Positions 24,917 to 35,700 of a DNA stretch of 64,000 nt are shown piece after piece (the first letter of the stretch is position 1; each line of letters opens with the position of its first letter). Under the pieces are notes generated by a model. That model was not told the origin of the DNA and made no database searches. It saw only the letters and a list, made by a program, of their open reading frames with translations. The position numbers were made by a program, and so were the translations under genes. The stretch spans positions 62,001 to 126,000 of the forward strand of contig JARVKI010000027.1 in the NCBI GenBank assembly GCA_036674765.1, written 5' to 3'. The stretch is from Seiridium cupressi (taxonomy: Eukaryota; Ascomycota; Sordariomycetes; Amphisphaeriales; Sporocadaceae).

Positions 24917-26065
24917 ATGTCGTCCACAGTCACAGAAACCAAGGCACCCGCCCAAGATTTCAGCAAGTACGACTTTGCGAACCTAAAGCCGTATGAGCAC
25001 CCACCAGAGACCACCGCCGACCTCCCCTGGTCTGAGCTGGTCACTCTGGACCTCTCCGACTATGACCATGAGGGCGACAAAGAACGCCTGGCAAAGCAGC
25101 TCGAACATGCCGTCCACCATGTCGGTTTCTTCTACGTGAAGAACTTCGGCCTGTCCCAGGAACTCGTAGACCAACAATTTACCCTAGCCAAGAACTTCTT
25201 CGAGCTCCCAGTATCGGAGAAGGAGCCGTTCGAAATCAAATATGCGCAAGCTGACTACAACGGCTGGCGGCGTCCAGGGCGTTCGATCCAAGTCAAGGCC
25301 AAGGACAACATCGAGATGTACAACTTTGCCAAGTTCACCAAGGACTTTGAGAGCAAGTACAACCACCCCGATCTTATCAAGGCGCATCTGTCAGAAATTG
25401 AGCACTTCCACCGCTCGCTGCACTCGAATGTGGTTCTGCCGCTGCTGCGCCTCTTCGCCATTGTTCTGCAGCTGCCCGACGAGGACTATCTCGTGCGACA
25501 GCACACGTACGAGAAGAAGAGCGAGGACCATTTCCGGTACATGCTCTACCACCCTCGGTCTGACGAGGAATGGACCGACAGTAAGAACGGGACCACGGGC
25601 GGCCACACGGACCTTGGAACCGTGACGCTGCTGTTTCGCCAGCCCGTCGCCGGGCTCCAGGTGCTGGGTGAGGACGGTGACTGGACGTGGGTCAAGGCCG
25701 AGCCGGGCACCATCACCGTCAACCTAGCCGACACCATCTCGCATCTGACCGGTGGCTGGCTGAAGAGCTCGGTGCACCGCGTCGTTGCGCCTCCCGAGGA
25801 TCAGCGCCAGTACAAGCGGACGGGTCTGCTATACTTTGCGCGCCCGCACAACGAGACTGTGCTGGAGCCAATCACCGACTCGCCCGTGCTCGAGAAGGCT
25901 GGTGTCAAGCCTCGGTTTGACAAGTTGGTGACCATGGAAGAATGGGTCAGGGCCAAGCAGACACTCCAGCTGAATCCCGAGATCGCTCGGAAGCGCTGGG
26001 CCGAGAAGGGGGACGGAACGGTTGAGGTTCTTGCGGGATTCAAAGACCAGAAATATAAGGAGTAG
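24917..26065 (+). CDS. 2-oxoglutarate/Fe(II)-dependent oxygenase (IPNS-like), 382 aa
   Basis: Single exon with a clear ATG. Soluble double-stranded beta-helix oxygenase that uses Fe(II), O2 and usually 2-oxoglutarate to hydroxylate or desaturate a small molecule. The N-terminal DIOX_N region runs to about residue 150. The Fe ligands are His 230 and Asp 232 (GGHTDLG) and His 287 (SSVHRVV). Arg 301 (YKRTGLLYFARP) is placed where the co-substrate carboxylate is bound. The family includes isopenicillin N synthase, plant flavonol and gibberellin enzymes and many fungal secondary-metabolism or xenobiotic enzymes. No biosynthetic backbone gene lies nearby, so the substrate is open. It is convergent with the DUF1295-type gene, 429 bp apart. 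Confidence 0.92.
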   Translation: MSSTVTETKAPAQDFSKYDFANLKPYEHPPETTADLPWSELVTLDLSDYDHEGDKERLAKQLEHAVHHVGFFYVKNFGLSQELVDQQFTLAKNFFELPVSEKEPFEIKYAQADYNGWRRPGRSIQVKAKDNIEMYNFAKFTKDFESKYNHPDLIKAHLSEIEHFHRSLHSNVVLPLLRLFAIVLQLPDEDYLVRQHTYEKKSEDHFRYMLYHPRSDEEWTDSKNGTTGGHTDLGTVTLLFRQPVAGLQVLGEDGDWTWVKAEPGTITVNLADTISHLTGGWLKSSVHRVVAPPEDQRQYKRTGLLYFARPHNETVLEPITDSPVLEKAGVKPRFDKLVTMEEWVRAKQTLQLNPEIARKRWAEKGDGTVEVLAGFKDQKYKE

Positions 26066-26494
26066 TTTTGCTGATTCCGATAACTATTGATGGTATCTAG
26101 TATATTTACGAGTTCCGTATAATGGAAGCTTATAATGTCGGGGCTCTACCATCTGTAGAACGAAATTTGTGGCAATTCGTGTCAAAGCATTCAGCGGCCT
26201 GGCATGAAGCTCTGCCCGCCGAACCAATTTGAGTTACGTTAAGACAACTGGATAATACATGCCACGGAGCACGCCCGTGAGATATGCGTCTATGAAATTA
26301 TTGACACTGGTATTATGATCGGAGGGTAAATTATAAATGCTGAAGCCAAGCTAGTCGTTCTAAAGATAAGCGTTCAATTTCCTGCATACTAATAAAGCAC
26401 GAAAACTCGATTTGTTCATATTGGCTTTTGTTTGCAGTTCCGTTTCCCAAAATTGACTGAAACATTCGATAATAATACATTATTGCCATCATTC
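26066..26494. other. Intergenic between convergent genes
   Basis: About 430 bp of 3' flank for both neighbours, AT-rich; nothing coding seen. Confidence 0.5.
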
Positions 26495-27628
26495 TCAGAT
26501 CAGTTGGTTGATCACTTGCTCAACAGCAGCACCGGCAGCGCCAGCCCCAAGGACGATCCATAGCCACTGATTGGTCAAGACGTCAGCCTTGGGCCAGAAT
26601 GAGTTGTGACTCGCCTTGAACCGCTCAAAGTCGGCGTGCTTCTCGTGGCTCGATTGCGAGTATCGGCGATGTTGATGAGCTTCAGTCTGCTTGTCTCCGC
26701 CGACGTAGCGGAGGAAGAGGTAGTTGGCAATGCTGCCGAGGATTTCGATAGGAGCCAGCAGGTCAGATCCGTAGAGAAGCAACGGGAAGGAGAAGTGCAC
26801 AAGAGCGTCGCCGAGGTAGTTGGGGTGGCGGACAAGTGACCATACCCCCTCCTTGTACACGGCATGCTCATCATGAGTAGTCTCCTTGTAGGCAGCGAGT
26901 TGCGAGTCGGCAAGAATCTCAAGAGCTAGACCGGCGGAGAACAATCCAACGGCTACGCTCTGGATGATAGGGTGGTAGCCACTGAGGACTTTGCCCTGAT
27001 GGTGGAATGGAGCAGTAAACGGAAGTGTGATGATAGTCTGAATCAAGGCCTCTGGGATGAAGATGGTAAAGAGTGCCTTGTTCCAGAAGCCGTCTTCCTT
27101 CTTAGCCTCCTCGTAACGTGCGTCATCCGTACCTTTACCGGACTTACGGCGCCGAGCAGAGCGGCTCGAGATGCGGTAGAGCAGGCGGCCACCCCAGAGA
27201 GTGACACCAGTCAGAAGCAGACGCTCCGGGCGTGAGAGCAGAGTTAGGGCTTGGCCAAGAGTGAGACCACGCTGGACCTTGCGTCCTACAGCCGACCACC
27301 AAGCATTTGCTATGGGTGCGGCGGGCCACAAGAAATCTTTGGCCTCAACGCTGTTTGTGGCGCGACCAATGCCATAAGCAACGAGAGCTAGAGATCCATG
27401 AAGGGAGAGGCTGGGCAGAATGGTGTCCTTGAAGATGCCGACGTCGAATAGCTCACGGTGCCAGCTCTCGTGATAGTGGGGCACCGAGTTGTGGTGACCG
27501 GGGAGCTTGGCATCGACAGCAGCCGCGGGAGACGGCGAGTCCGAGTAGCGAGGAGTCGACGTTGAGACGTTGAATTGGACGGTGCGGCCGCCCAGGAGGG
27601 AGTTGCGGTCCAGATCGGGGTTCGACAT
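26495..27628 (-). CDS. DUF1295-type membrane protein, 377 aa
   Basis: Intron-free frame; I chose the ATG at 27626-27628 (MSNPDLDRNSLL). The C-terminal half has several hydrophobic helices and the motif SLVRHPNYLGD at about residues 264-274, typical of the DUF1295/steroid 5-alpha-reductase-like and isoprenylcysteine methyltransferase-like fold. In that fold this His/Asn/Tyr loop lies near the NADPH or S-adenosylmethionine pocket. The first 40 residues are polar and rich in Ser and Pro. Likely an integral protein of an internal membrane. Substrate unknown; a reductase role is only a family-level guess. Confidence 0.8.
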   Translation of the reverse strand: MSNPDLDRNSLLGGRTVQFNVSTSTPRYSDSPSPAAAVDAKLPGHHNSVPHYHESWHRELFDVGIFKDTILPSLSLHGSLALVAYGIGRATNSVEAKDFLWPAAPIANAWWSAVGRKVQRGLTLGQALTLLSRPERLLLTGVTLWGGRLLYRISSRSARRRKSGKGTDDARYEEAKKEDGFWNKALFTIFIPEALIQTIITLPFTAPFHHQGKVLSGYHPIIQSVAVGLFSAGLALEILADSQLAAYKETTHDEHAVYKEGVWSLVRHPNYLGDALVHFSFPLLLYGSDLLAPIEILGSIANYLFLRYVGGDKQTEAHQHRRYSQSSHEKHADFERFKASHNSFWPKADVLTNQWLWIVLGAGAAGAAVEQVINQLI

Positions 27629-28193
27629 TGTCACCAAATTGCCAATTGTCAGCTTGGCAACAACACAACACGTTTTGTTGGTGTTGAGATCAGGGAGGAT
27701 TCATGAGCTTGGAAATCAAAGAGCCCTGGTTGATCAAGTGCGGGGAGAAGGAGCACCTGAAGCTCGACATCAACGTTCGACATGACATCACATTCTCCAA
27801 CTTTGGCTAATGTGCCAGAGAAGCTGCATTTGGGGTTTGCGGGGGTGGTTGCACACAAGTTATGCCAGGAACGTCGAATGATGCCGACTGTGCGAAGACC
27901 TGCCCAAGAACAAGCCTGCCTGCGATCCAATTGTCTTGACGTTTCATGGTATATTGCTAAGGAATACTATTGTTCAGCACGGTATTCAGGAAATCCGAGA
28001 ACGTGTCGTGACTACCAGTGTGTATCACTTGGGCCTGACCAGCATTCGATGATTGGCTTCAACACTGTGTTCTGGTTTCACATTCGCTGCTTGATTACAT
28101 GAGGTCTTCCAAGTCATTGAAAAAAGTTCAACTTGTGCACCTGTACTCCCTCTTATGCAATGCACTTCGACATAGCCCATACAACGAATCGAC
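27629..28193. other. Intergenic, no gene seen
   Basis: About 565 bp between the DUF1295-type start codon and the VPS41 stop codon, with no supported frame. Confidence 0.45.
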
Positions 28194-31100
28194 CTAGGCG
28201 GTCCCTTCAACCTCTTCCCGCTTGTCGCGACAGACTGGACAGCCAGCCTGGACCTTGTCTCTCAGTAACCTCGCGTGAGTGACCTTACTGCCGATAAAGC
28301 GCCCGCCTCGCATCCTGTCTTCGTCATCGTTTCCGTAGCCCGTGATGCTAGGGTCTGGGTCCTGGTCTGGGTGCAAGTACTGCAAGAGATGGCTCACGTG
28401 GAAGACATGACCACATGCAAAGCCCACGAGAGTCTCCATTTCCCATTCCGTAAACGCTTCGTGACACTGGGCGCAGTGGCCCGGCTGTGGGGCACGGTGG
28501 TCGTGTTCCGGCTGTTGCGCCTTGGCGCCAGCCACAACGACGTGTTCCGTCGCCGGATCCACAATATCCGGTGCAGTTGGTGTTTCCGTCCCGCTTGCTT
28601 GCGAGGCACTGGTCGCGACAATGGTAGCCACTTCTTTTACCCGAATGTCGACATGGTCGTCACCCTTGACCACCACATCATATTTGATACCCTTTCTTTG
28701 GCCCATACGAAGCATGTTCTGTGCAGCGGCAACCTCAGAGCGTAAGACACGCGCTACCCCCGAGGAAATGCTGTACTGGATCTCGTGTTCTTTCATGATG
28801 TGACTCAGACCCTCTCTCAGACCTGGAATCTCAAGTCCCTCCGGTATTCGCCGGACCAAGGTGATAGGGTTGATGGCCGTCCCAACTTCCTCGAGTAGCC
28901 CGCGAATAAACCGTGGCTTATCCATGCTGTACTTCAGTAAGTCTTCCCACAAATCCGGGTCATCTTTCTCCTTGGCGAAAGCAATGGCCTGCGAGACATC
29001 GCCAAGTCTATCAATGATGAGATATAGCGCTCGCTTCATCTGCCCAGTTACCGAGTAAAGGTGGACGAGCTCGGGGACATAATTGTGGCTTTCACACTCC
29101 TGCACCGCTTTCTCGAACGTGTAGTGCGTCGATACTTTTAAAAGGTCAATTAGGAGATCCCGATCGAACATTGCAAAAAGGTGGACCGCGAGATCTGCAA
29201 AGTCGTCCACCAGGCAAATCGCTTCGTCAGCGTGCTGCTCGCGGTACGCCTTCCATAGACCTCGTAAATAGAAGTGCAGGTATAGGTTGAGATCTTTCCT
29301 CTCGAGCTGTCGAACAACGGTTTCCGGTTTGATGAGCCCACGCTGTGCTTCTTCAACAAGAAGTGTGATGGCTTCTGAGGTCGCTTCATCAAGTTCAGTG
29401 ACAGTCATTCGGTTGAGTTCAGCTTCAGGCACCCTAAGCGCGATAAAGCTTGGGACATCATCCGTGACAGCATCAGCTAAATGGTTGTCTCTTATCAATC
29501 GCATGGCTGAATCAGCATCCTGGAGTTTGATGTAGTACTTCAGGGCGTCTCGATACTTGCTGCTGGATTCATAAAGATGCGCAAGAGATTCCATCACAAT
29601 TCGCCAGTCTCGACCTTTCTCGCCATCCTCGATGCTGTCTTCTCGTACGTCACGGTACTTGAGCTGATTCTCAAGAGCCGTAGTGACTGTGTGCGTGTCA
29701 AAAAGATCGGTTCCCCACCGCTCGAGCAGTTCCCTGAACCGAGGCTTGTTGGTCTGTATATAGTGACCGAGAAGAATTTCGTAGACAGTTCCAGGAATAG
29801 GAGGACGCATAGGTTCTGACGGCACGAAGTCGACAATCTCGTCAAACTTCTTGGCGCCCGCAAAGGCATAAATCCACTTTTCCCACCGATCAGGAGTACT
29901 GAGAACCTTCGCGGCAATGTGACCAGCGCGACTCCATTCTCCAGTTTCGACAAGTTCTTGCATCCACATTTCACCTATCCGGCGCTTTTCTTTCTCAACT
30001 GAAGAGTATTGTGACCGGAGTTGGGACTCAGCGACTGAGGCATCATCTTCGAAGAAGTCATCGCTGCTCTGCTGCGATTTGCTCGGGGTGGATGGCACAA
30101 AATCGGGAAGCTTTTCAGGCGGCGAAATCATAATCTCTGGATGATCATCCAAGAGAGCCCACGCATCCTCGTACCGGTGATGTTCCAACAGCCATACTAA
30201 ATGATCTCCGAGATCTCTCTTCGTGGCCAGGATGCAGTCGTACGGACTGTGAATGAATATCTTGGCGCCGGGCTTGACAAGATTTGGGTGCACTGTTTGC
30301 GGCGATGACCGTGGCGGGCCCCGAACGCTCCCTAACCCGCTCCCGATCTTGGTACTTGAAACGCCATCATTGCTATCCTTGCTCTGAATGCTGGCACCTG
30401 AGCTGAACAAGGACTTCGGATTGATAGTAGCGTTCCACATGTCAGCTCCAAAGTTAGTCATCGCTTCCAACACGCCTCTTGATTCCACCACCGAGGCTGC
30501 ATTATTGGCTGGCAATACGCCAAGATGATAGTCATTCGAGGAAAGCCGCTCGAACCGGCTAAGGGTCAAGCTATCTTTGTCAACTTCTGCTTGCGATATG
30601 AGATCGATCAAGCGTAGTTCTGGTGCCAGAGCAATCTGACGGCGCTTTAGGCCACCGGATGGTTCGCTTCCGACGGATGCTGTTGATAATTGCGACTTGT
30701 GTCCTTTGACATGCTTGATGTCGTCTGCGTTTTCGTCCTCCTCGTTGTCTGGTTTACAATATGCTAAAACAAGAAGCAAGTTCTGGGTATATAACGATAT
30801 GCCAGAAATAATGCAATCCATCCGTAGTCTGAAGTCGTTAGCGCCAGTTCTATAATGTAAGACGGTCAACGGAAACTTACTTCTTTGCGATTTCCGCCTT
30901 GCCGATGGATCTTTCGCCCACGTGTCTTCCAACGCCAACAGCACCCGGATGAACATGTATTATCCAGATGGTACCACCCCAGCCAACTAACAATCTCTCG
31001 AATTTCTTTCCTTGCTCTGGCTGTTTTTTTATAGTTGCTGGAGCAGAGCTTGAAACCGGCTCAGGTGCTTTCCCATCCTCATCTGTTTCGATCGCTTGCT

Positions 31101-32268
31101 CATCAATCCATTCAGCGCGCCCCTTCCAGACGCCAGCCATCTCTTCCCATTCATCGGTTTGCGGCCTGTCAATGTGACCTATCCGTTTCCAAGCGTCCTC
31201 TGCGTCGGCAGACTCTAGTTGGACTTTGGTGCGCATAATCTTGATTCCGTGTTCGTTGAGCCACACCACATATTTCCCGGAAAGCGACCACTTGATCGTA
31301 CTGATTGTCCCTTCTCCCGAATGAAGCACGGTATCCTTGCCCGTGTTGGTGCCTATTCCCATACTACCCAGCCAACCAGAAGCTGCCGCTGCAGCAGTGC
31401 CGACAGTCGTCGATGTGCTCCGTCCCTGGGGCGGACTCACTGTCAGAATGAGGTTTCCTGCAGTTCCACCAGAAAGATAGGTCCTGTCATTCTTATAATC
31501 GGGCGATAAGGCGACGGCTTGTACTGGCCGAGCGAAGTTCCTCAAGGACACGTCTTTCATATCCATGAGCGACTGCACACAGACATTCCCATCCATGGAT
31601 GATGTACCGATGAATATATTATTGGAGGGAATATTTGGGAGAGGGTCGGGTTCGCGCGGTTTTCTAGGAGATTCTGCCGTCGTCTTCCGTGACAGTCCCG
31701 AAGATGGCTTTGGATTCGTAGTCTGAGAGATAGCTCTCGCCGCCACATCGGATTTCAGCGAGGTGGGCGGCAGCGGAGGTGGGAAGGGTGATATTGAAAT
31801 AGTCGTCACCGAAGCCGAATGAGCGTGATAGTTTCGCATTGTTTGGAATACCGGGAGTTGAATAACATGCTGAAAGGGCAGTCAGATGCGTCCCGGATCA
31901 GGACGTGAGGGCTTGTCATAGCTTACAATATTGCCTCCGTGTGTACCTATAATCATCTTGTCGCCGGCGACGATAAAGGCGCTTGTCATGTCCGCCCTAT
32001 AGACAGCGTTCAAGTGCTGGGTGAGACGAGCATACTTGAGCTTGGGCTCATCGTCCTCGTCGTCTGTGTCTTCATCATCCTCGGAATCATCTACTTCTGC
32101 GATGTCCTCGCCCTCGCCGCTATCATTACTCTCTTCCGACTCTTCGGCGACAGGACTATCCTCCTCGGGTCGTGGCTCGACCTTCACGAGATCTGGGCCG
32201 GAATCAGACTCTGCCTCGCCATTTTCGCGATTTGCGTTGTCGCCCAAGTCGGGCGAGCCTTCCGTCAT
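28194..32268 (-). CDS. vps41: VPS41, HOPS tethering complex subunit, 1321 aa
   Basis: Subunit of the HOPS complex that tethers late endosomes and vacuoles before fusion and helps the AP-3 route. Exons on the minus strand are 31927-32268, 30881-31869 and 28194-30828; phases fit. Order: an acidic N-terminal tail (residues about 1-75, dense Asp/Glu/Ser), a beta-propeller region (about 80-480), a long alpha-solenoid with the clathrin heavy chain-type repeat, and a C-terminal RING-H2. The RING uses Cys 1229 and 1232, Cys 1249, His 1251, His 1254 and a final CPVC at 1307-1310. The second intron could end at either of two AG sites; I chose the one giving AKKLRMDCIISG. Head-to-head with APC1. Confidence 0.93.
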
Positions 32269-32763
32269 GACAGTCGACTTGAGAAGAACGATCTCATTTT
32301 ATCAGAGGCCAGAGACCGGTGTCAAGTGCTCATGAGGTGCGAAAGCTCTGGGAGCTATCGCCAGGTTCAAGCCGCGGCTCTACATTAGAAGCTGGTTTGG
32401 AGCTACGTCAGCAAACCCCTGTACCTAGTACAGTGCTGAATACGGTAAAGGCCCACCCCAAAGGTGGAGGTTGGGGGAGGCTGGTTAGTGCGAGTTGAAA
32501 GTAATGCACTGTATGCTCCAACTGCTGAGTTCTAGGCGGTCAACCAATGACGTCCTGAGCTGCCCCTCACTGAATTTCAGCAGTTCGGAAGTCGCGTCCC
32601 TCTACCAGGCGCACGCGTTGCAGAGCTACATTAGGTACCAGATGTAGAGGAAAGCTCGGCCGCTGCGACAGGCAATACAATTCCAGATCAATGCCAGGGG
32701 ATCCGTACCCTACGAGAACACACAACCGCTGTATTGGTCTTCGATGGAGCTGCGTTCTCAAAA
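32269..32763. promoter_or_regulatory. Bidirectional promoter region, VPS41/APC1
   Basis: 495 bp separate the two divergent start codons, so both promoters must lie here. I see no strong TATA box, which is usual for fungal housekeeping genes. Confidence 0.5.
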
Positions 32764-35700
32764 ATGGCCGCGGTGACATCCCTTGGGCTGCACCAGCCAA
32801 CAGCACTGCAATATGCCGTCCAGGAACAGATCATCGACGGAAATGCAACCAGGTCCGACTACACCTGGGAGACCTTCGTAAACCATGACGGACACGACAT
32901 TTGCGAGGACGAGTTGCTTGTCACCAAAGACGCGGTCATCTGGTCGAGGGGAAATATATTTCGGAAGTGTTTTGGGTTCAAGCTTGAGAAAGAGACTGTG
33001 ACCCAAGCATTGCTGACCCATTTTCCCACCTCGGAACAGTCGCCACAGGCCTCTGCCCAGCATGAGTTCCAGCCGAAGCGCTCGTCAGATGGGCGCATAC
33101 TATCCAAGGCTTTGGTGGTATTTCTAAAGACACAGGCCCATGTCTACTTCCTGGATGGGTCGAGCCACGTCGTGCACATGCCGTTTGAAGTTGAATCAGC
33201 TTGCGCTGCGCCCCAGGGCGTCATCATACAACGCAAGCAGAGGAATGATTTTGGCTATGCTTCGAGCCTCAAGTTTCCCCGAGTGCCGCCGAACTCGTTC
33301 ATATCGCCTCAAACGTCACCCGTATCCATGCGGAATTCACAACAGTCCACCTTCACGACCGAAACACTTGGAAGACCCAAAGCTCTGCCGCTGCGGCTCA
33401 ACAACACTGTTGAAAACATGTGGGATATACCGAACGAAAAAGAGGACTCGCATTGGCCGCGTCTGGTTTCCTTGACGGATCCGCTGCTGGATATGGGTTT
33501 AGTGGTCACACAGCCGGACAAGAATAACAAGCAAAAGAGCAGGCGAACATCAGGGAGGTCCCCATGTTTTCTAAACCGGGCCGAAGAAATCCTCCATGTC
33601 GAGGAGATTCCAGTCACGGGTACTACCTCGACGGAGCATGCTGAGCCTCTGGCTTTGGCGGTGACCATCAACAGAGAGTCTAGTATGTATACTGTCTGGA
33701 GATTCACATATCTTCCACGAGAGGACCCGTTTAGAGCACCCAAAGCAACCAAAAAGAAGGGCGATCGTCGACGAAGCTCAATGCAGCCGGGTCTACCAAG
33801 CGGTGTTACTTCGCCAGTTCAGCCAAGTTTCCAGGAAAGTTTTGGAGCCACTCTACCAGGAAAACGTGCACGGAAGAGTGAGAAACAAGATAAGGCGGAC
33901 AAAGCCCTGGAAAACCTTGAGTCCTCCCTAGGGCTTGACAAGGATGCTGCAGCAGGTCGACGGACATCGCGCCGAGTAAGCTCCATGCTTGCTAGGGCTG
34001 ACTTATCGGCATCTCAAGATAGAACGGCATTCGGCGACCAGCCTCAAGTGGCCAACCACACAGGCGGTCGAAGGGAGACATCATATGGAAGCTCGCGTGT
34101 CCGAACTAGTGGTGCCTTTTCCGCTGCCAGCTTCGGAGGGCAAGTTACTCAGAGCACAAATATACTAGGGAGTTTCCTGGAAGCTCCAGTAGATAATTTG
34201 TTGGAAGAGCTACGTGCTGGTGGAGACTTCGAAGGCTTTCACAATATGGGTCTCGATGACCATGACTTTGACGGCCTGACTCGGGAGATCCTGTTCACCA
34301 AAATTCATAGTGTGCCTGTGGACAACAGCAATGTCAGATACTCACTCTCCAAGACCCCAGCCAGAGAACACTGCAGGGTCTTCTGTATAGCAGGACCAAG
34401 ATCCATAGTTGATGAACATAACCGTCGTCAAATTCTCATTGGCGTTCAAGACTCAATGGAGAAACGACTTCAGCTATTAACCCTTCATCTACAGGTGACG
34501 GATAAGGCGCCGTCGTCTGAGCTTGGGCGGATAAATGTCACATTTGGGCAGCTGCGAAAAGCACAAAAGGTCATTGACTGCTGCAAGATTGTTGATCAAA
34601 GTGTGTCAATGATTCTGGTGCTGTCTGAGTCGACGGATGGGACTCGCGAATTAAGCCTACAGGCGCCTTGGAGCGAGCTGACATCAGTATACCTCCCACC
34701 GAAGCTTTCACTCGCAAACATGCGGAGCTTGGATGAGCGTGGCGGCCTTGCGACTAGAGAAGTCGGCCTTAGGAGAGCTGTTACACCAGTCGTTGGTGAG
34801 ATTGCGGGTATCCAGCATCCAAAGCTAAACGGTGTTGTCGATATCCTTGATGGAGAGAGCAAGCAGCTGCATCAAATACGAATCCAGTTACGGCCGACGC
34901 GGCCCGAGGTAGCAAAGATTTTCGATGTCCTCGGGGCATTTCTGCCGTCATCGGTAGGCGACAGGTTGTTGGCTGGTTGGTGGCACATCATGATCTGGCT
35001 CCGGAAAGAGGAAATCGAGGTGGTCGATGTTGAGTGGTCTGCTTTCGTCATCCAACTAATGACCGTGTACATGGCTCTGGGATATGAAACTCAGGGGTCT
35101 CCCAAGTCCTTCAGTACTCCTGTTGGGCATCGTCGCAATCGAAGTCTTCTCAGATCCAGCAGTGGAGCCCAGATCGACCTCAGTGACTGGGATGCAATGA
35201 ATTTGGCTGAAACTCCCAATTTTGCAGCGCACCCATCTTGGATAGAAAATCGAGGCTGGGAATGGGTCGTTGAAGAGGATGCTGCTACAAGCATGTTTGA
35301 GCCAAGTCAAGGAAGACAAGAAGAGTTGTCGTTCTTCGTAGCCCATCTGAAGTACGCTCAGACCTTTATGGCATCTAATTCAGGTGAGACGGCTTATGGG
35401 CAGGCTGGATATACTCCAACAGCCGAAGGAAATGCAGAGTCCAGCCGTGTCCGGAGCGCGCGAGACATTCTGACCGGGTTGCATTGGCTCCTAGAAGAGC
35501 AAAAGCTAAATCTCAGCGGCTATCATTTGATTCCACCCAGCTCGGCAGACCTTCGAGCACTGGTTTTACAGATCGCGAAGTGGTTGCGCTGGAACAATTG
35601 GGTAATGGTATATGAGCTGGAAATGCCCATGGACTTCTCGGAGACTCACGGCAGTCTCGCAAATGCAATTATATCCAGACCAATCCCAGAGCCGCCTCTC

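Noticed and set aside
24917..28193. Oxygenase and DUF1295-type gene as a secondary-metabolite cluster
   Set aside because: No polyketide, peptide or terpene backbone gene lies nearby and the genes are convergent; two tailoring-like enzymes alone do not support a cluster.
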